Below, in pieces: positions 62,412-64,000 of a stretch of DNA of 64,000 bases. Each line of letters opens with the position of its first letter. Position 1 is the stretch's first letter. The position numbers were made by a program, and so were the translations under genes. The stretch is from Aplectana chamaeleonis. Its lineage: Eukaryota > Nematoda > Chromadorea > Rhabditida > Cosmocercidae. The stretch spans positions 985,501-1,049,500 of the forward strand of contig JAPDOI010000116.1 of assembly GCA_029168955.1 (NCBI GenBank), given 5' to 3'. The notes beneath the pieces were generated by a model that was not told where the DNA came from, ran no database searches, and saw only the letters and a program-made list of their open reading frames with translations.

Positions 62412-64000
62412 CACTGCGACGCATAAGTATAGCAACACCTTCGAAATAGGCGTGTCACTTGTTGGGTCGAGGTTTTGGATGTTGGGGACAATTTCTATAT
62501 TTTCTGCTACTACGAAAACAATGAATCGAGTGGTATAACTAGAATTCGCCTATTTCGCCCTTAGGTATAGAAAAAAGTCTGTGTTTCGTGCGACGCAGAA
62601 GTATAGCAACACTTGGGCAACACGGAAATATCTCACGATGATCGCTAGAATGGGCCGTTTTCACGTGTACTTTTATGAAAATGGCTCAAGGCGATGCTAT
62701 TCCTCCAATTTCTCGGTGAACTTCACCTGCCTTCTGACGGGAAAACTCAAGCTCACTCGTTCCATAATGCAGATCTTGGATTTTGGTGGATTTCCAGCCA
62801 GCTAGGGCGACCAGCTAGATGTAGTTTCAAGTTTCCTCTGGATCCTGAATCGCTCAACGTCTTTGGTTGCCCAGACGTCTCATGGAGCTTGGGAAGCGAG
62901 ACATTACACGACGGGTTACCAGTGGCATGGCGCCGGCCTGACGACTAACTACGAATTGTCGCTGAGTTTTTCGGCAAATAAGATTCCCTATCAGATCAAC
63001 CACTGTGGCAACATTGCGGGCTCTGAAATGAGGCAATATCATCGCCCAGAACATTTTCACAAGGTCGCTAGACTCCAGCCCGCGCAATCAGGCCTGATGA
63101 CTAACTACGAATTGTCGCTGGGTTTCTCGGCAAATAACATTCCCTATCAGATCAACCACTGTGGCAACGTTGCGGGCTCTGAAATGAGGCAATATCATCG
63201 CCCAGAACATTTTCACAAGGTCGCTAGACTCCAGCCCGCGCAATCAAACATGAGCACGAACTTGGAAAGCTTGAATGCTCCTCTCAACCAAGTCGCCGCT
63301 TGTCAAATCCCGCATAAGGTCATCTTCTTTGACTAGAACACGTATTTTTTTAAATTCCAAAGTTGTTATAGCCGAAAAGGATGGCCCTACGCACGATTTG
63401 ACAAGCGGCGCCTTTTGTTGCGTGAAGCATTCAAGTTTTCCAAGCTCATGCTCATGTTTGATCGCACGGGCTGGAGACTAGCGGCATTGTGAGAAGGTTC
63501 TGTACGATGGGATTGCTTCATTTTAGAGCCCACAATGTTGCCACAGTGGTTGATCTGATAGGGAATGTTATTTGCCGAGAAACTCAGCGGCAATTCGTTG
63601 TTAGTCGTCAGGCCGGCGCCTTGCCACTGGTAACCCGTCGTGTAATGTCTCGCTTCCCAAGCTCCATGAGACGTCTGGGCATCCACGGAGGTTGAGCGAT
63701 TGAGGATCCAGCAGAAACTTGGAACCAAATCTAGCTTATCGCCCTAGCTGGCTGGAAATTCATCGAAATCCAAGTTCTGCGTTATGGAAGGAATGAACTT
63801 GAGTTTTCCCGTCAGAAGGCACGTGAAGTCCACCGAGAAATTGGACGGATAGCATCACCTTGAACCAGTTTCATTAAAGTACACGTGAAAACGGCCCATT
63901 CTAGCGATCATCGTGAGATATTTCCATGTTGCTCAAGTGTTGCTATACTTATGCGTCGCGCAAAATACAGACTTTTTTCTATAACTAAGGGCGAGATAGG
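62412..64000. mobile_element. large foldback with AGTATAGCAACAC words, cut by window end
   Basis: Starts with ACTGCGACGCATAAGTATAG. CGACGCAGAAGTATAGCAACAC (62591) mirrors GTGTTGCTATACTTATGCGTCG (63940), and the arms pair through most of 62550-63990. The left arm has a 156-bp tandem duplication (62935-63090 and 63091-63246) absent from the right arm. Same family as 22859-24290. Confidence 0.85.
62935..63246. repeat. 156-bp tandem duplication in the foldback left arm
   Basis: The units start GGCCTGACGACTAACTACGA and GGCCTGATGACTAACTACGA and each ends CCCGCGCAATCA. The period is a multiple of three, so the overlapping open frame is kept, but that frame has no recognised product. Confidence 0.88.

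Noticed and set aside
1..64000. Bacterial-style operon or prophage reading of the many open frames
   Set aside because: Coding density, split conserved genes, splice signals and LINE/mariner content are eukaryotic; most frames are shadows of repeats.

Overview
The window looks like transposon-rich nuclear DNA from a nematode. No bacterial-type coding density is present. Genes are split into short exons with strong TTTCAG-type 3' splice sites and, where no repeat has inserted, introns of only about 54-68 bp. Conserved eukaryotic proteins can be reassembled across those exons with every codon phase agreeing. An RTE-like 3' fragment resembles retroelements common in nematodes. Species and clade cannot be fixed from the sequence alone.

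Two real host genes are seen, both on the + strand. (1) A PCID2 / Thp1 homologue (PCI-domain subunit of the TREX-2 mRNA export complex): nine exons between 3733 and 11267, 362 codons recovered, with the extreme N-terminus missing or unresolved. (2) A TRAPPC10 / Trs130 homologue (TRAPPII vesicle-tethering / Rab-GEF complex): a possible first exon at 18623, then 23 phase-consistent exons from 22668 to 62345, about 1051-1075 residues recovered. The last exon is probably beyond the window. Its introns reach 6.3 kb.

Layout: 1-3700, upstream DNA with one LINE 3' fragment and a tRNA-like pol III box pair. 3733-11267, PCID2, with introns carrying a LINE fragment that is itself split by two DNA elements. 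11268-18622, intergenic hairpin and inverted-repeat elements. 18623-62345, TRAPPC10, with introns packed with foldbacks, MITEs, two LINE copies (one antisense and nearly full length), an RTE fragment, a deleted mariner and a GC-rich minisatellite. 62412-64000, a large foldback element cut by the window end.

Most of the rest is non-autonomous DNA transposons. The families that can be defined from termini and target duplications are: a 9-copy, about 280 bp palindromic MITE (TA target); a TTAA-target family of five copies, one with an empty site reconstructable from LINE coding sequence; several hAT-like insertions with 8-bp target duplications, four of which carry arrays of short self-complementary words inside; and many 0.1-1.6 kb foldbacks. 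The LINE family has a PHD-like zinc finger, an AP endonuclease, a reverse transcriptase and a C-terminal Cys/His motif, ends in a short AAG repeat, and in the longest copy carries a 2A-like peptide motif. The interest lies in this nested transposon archive inside two housekeeping genes; no new host pathway is evident.
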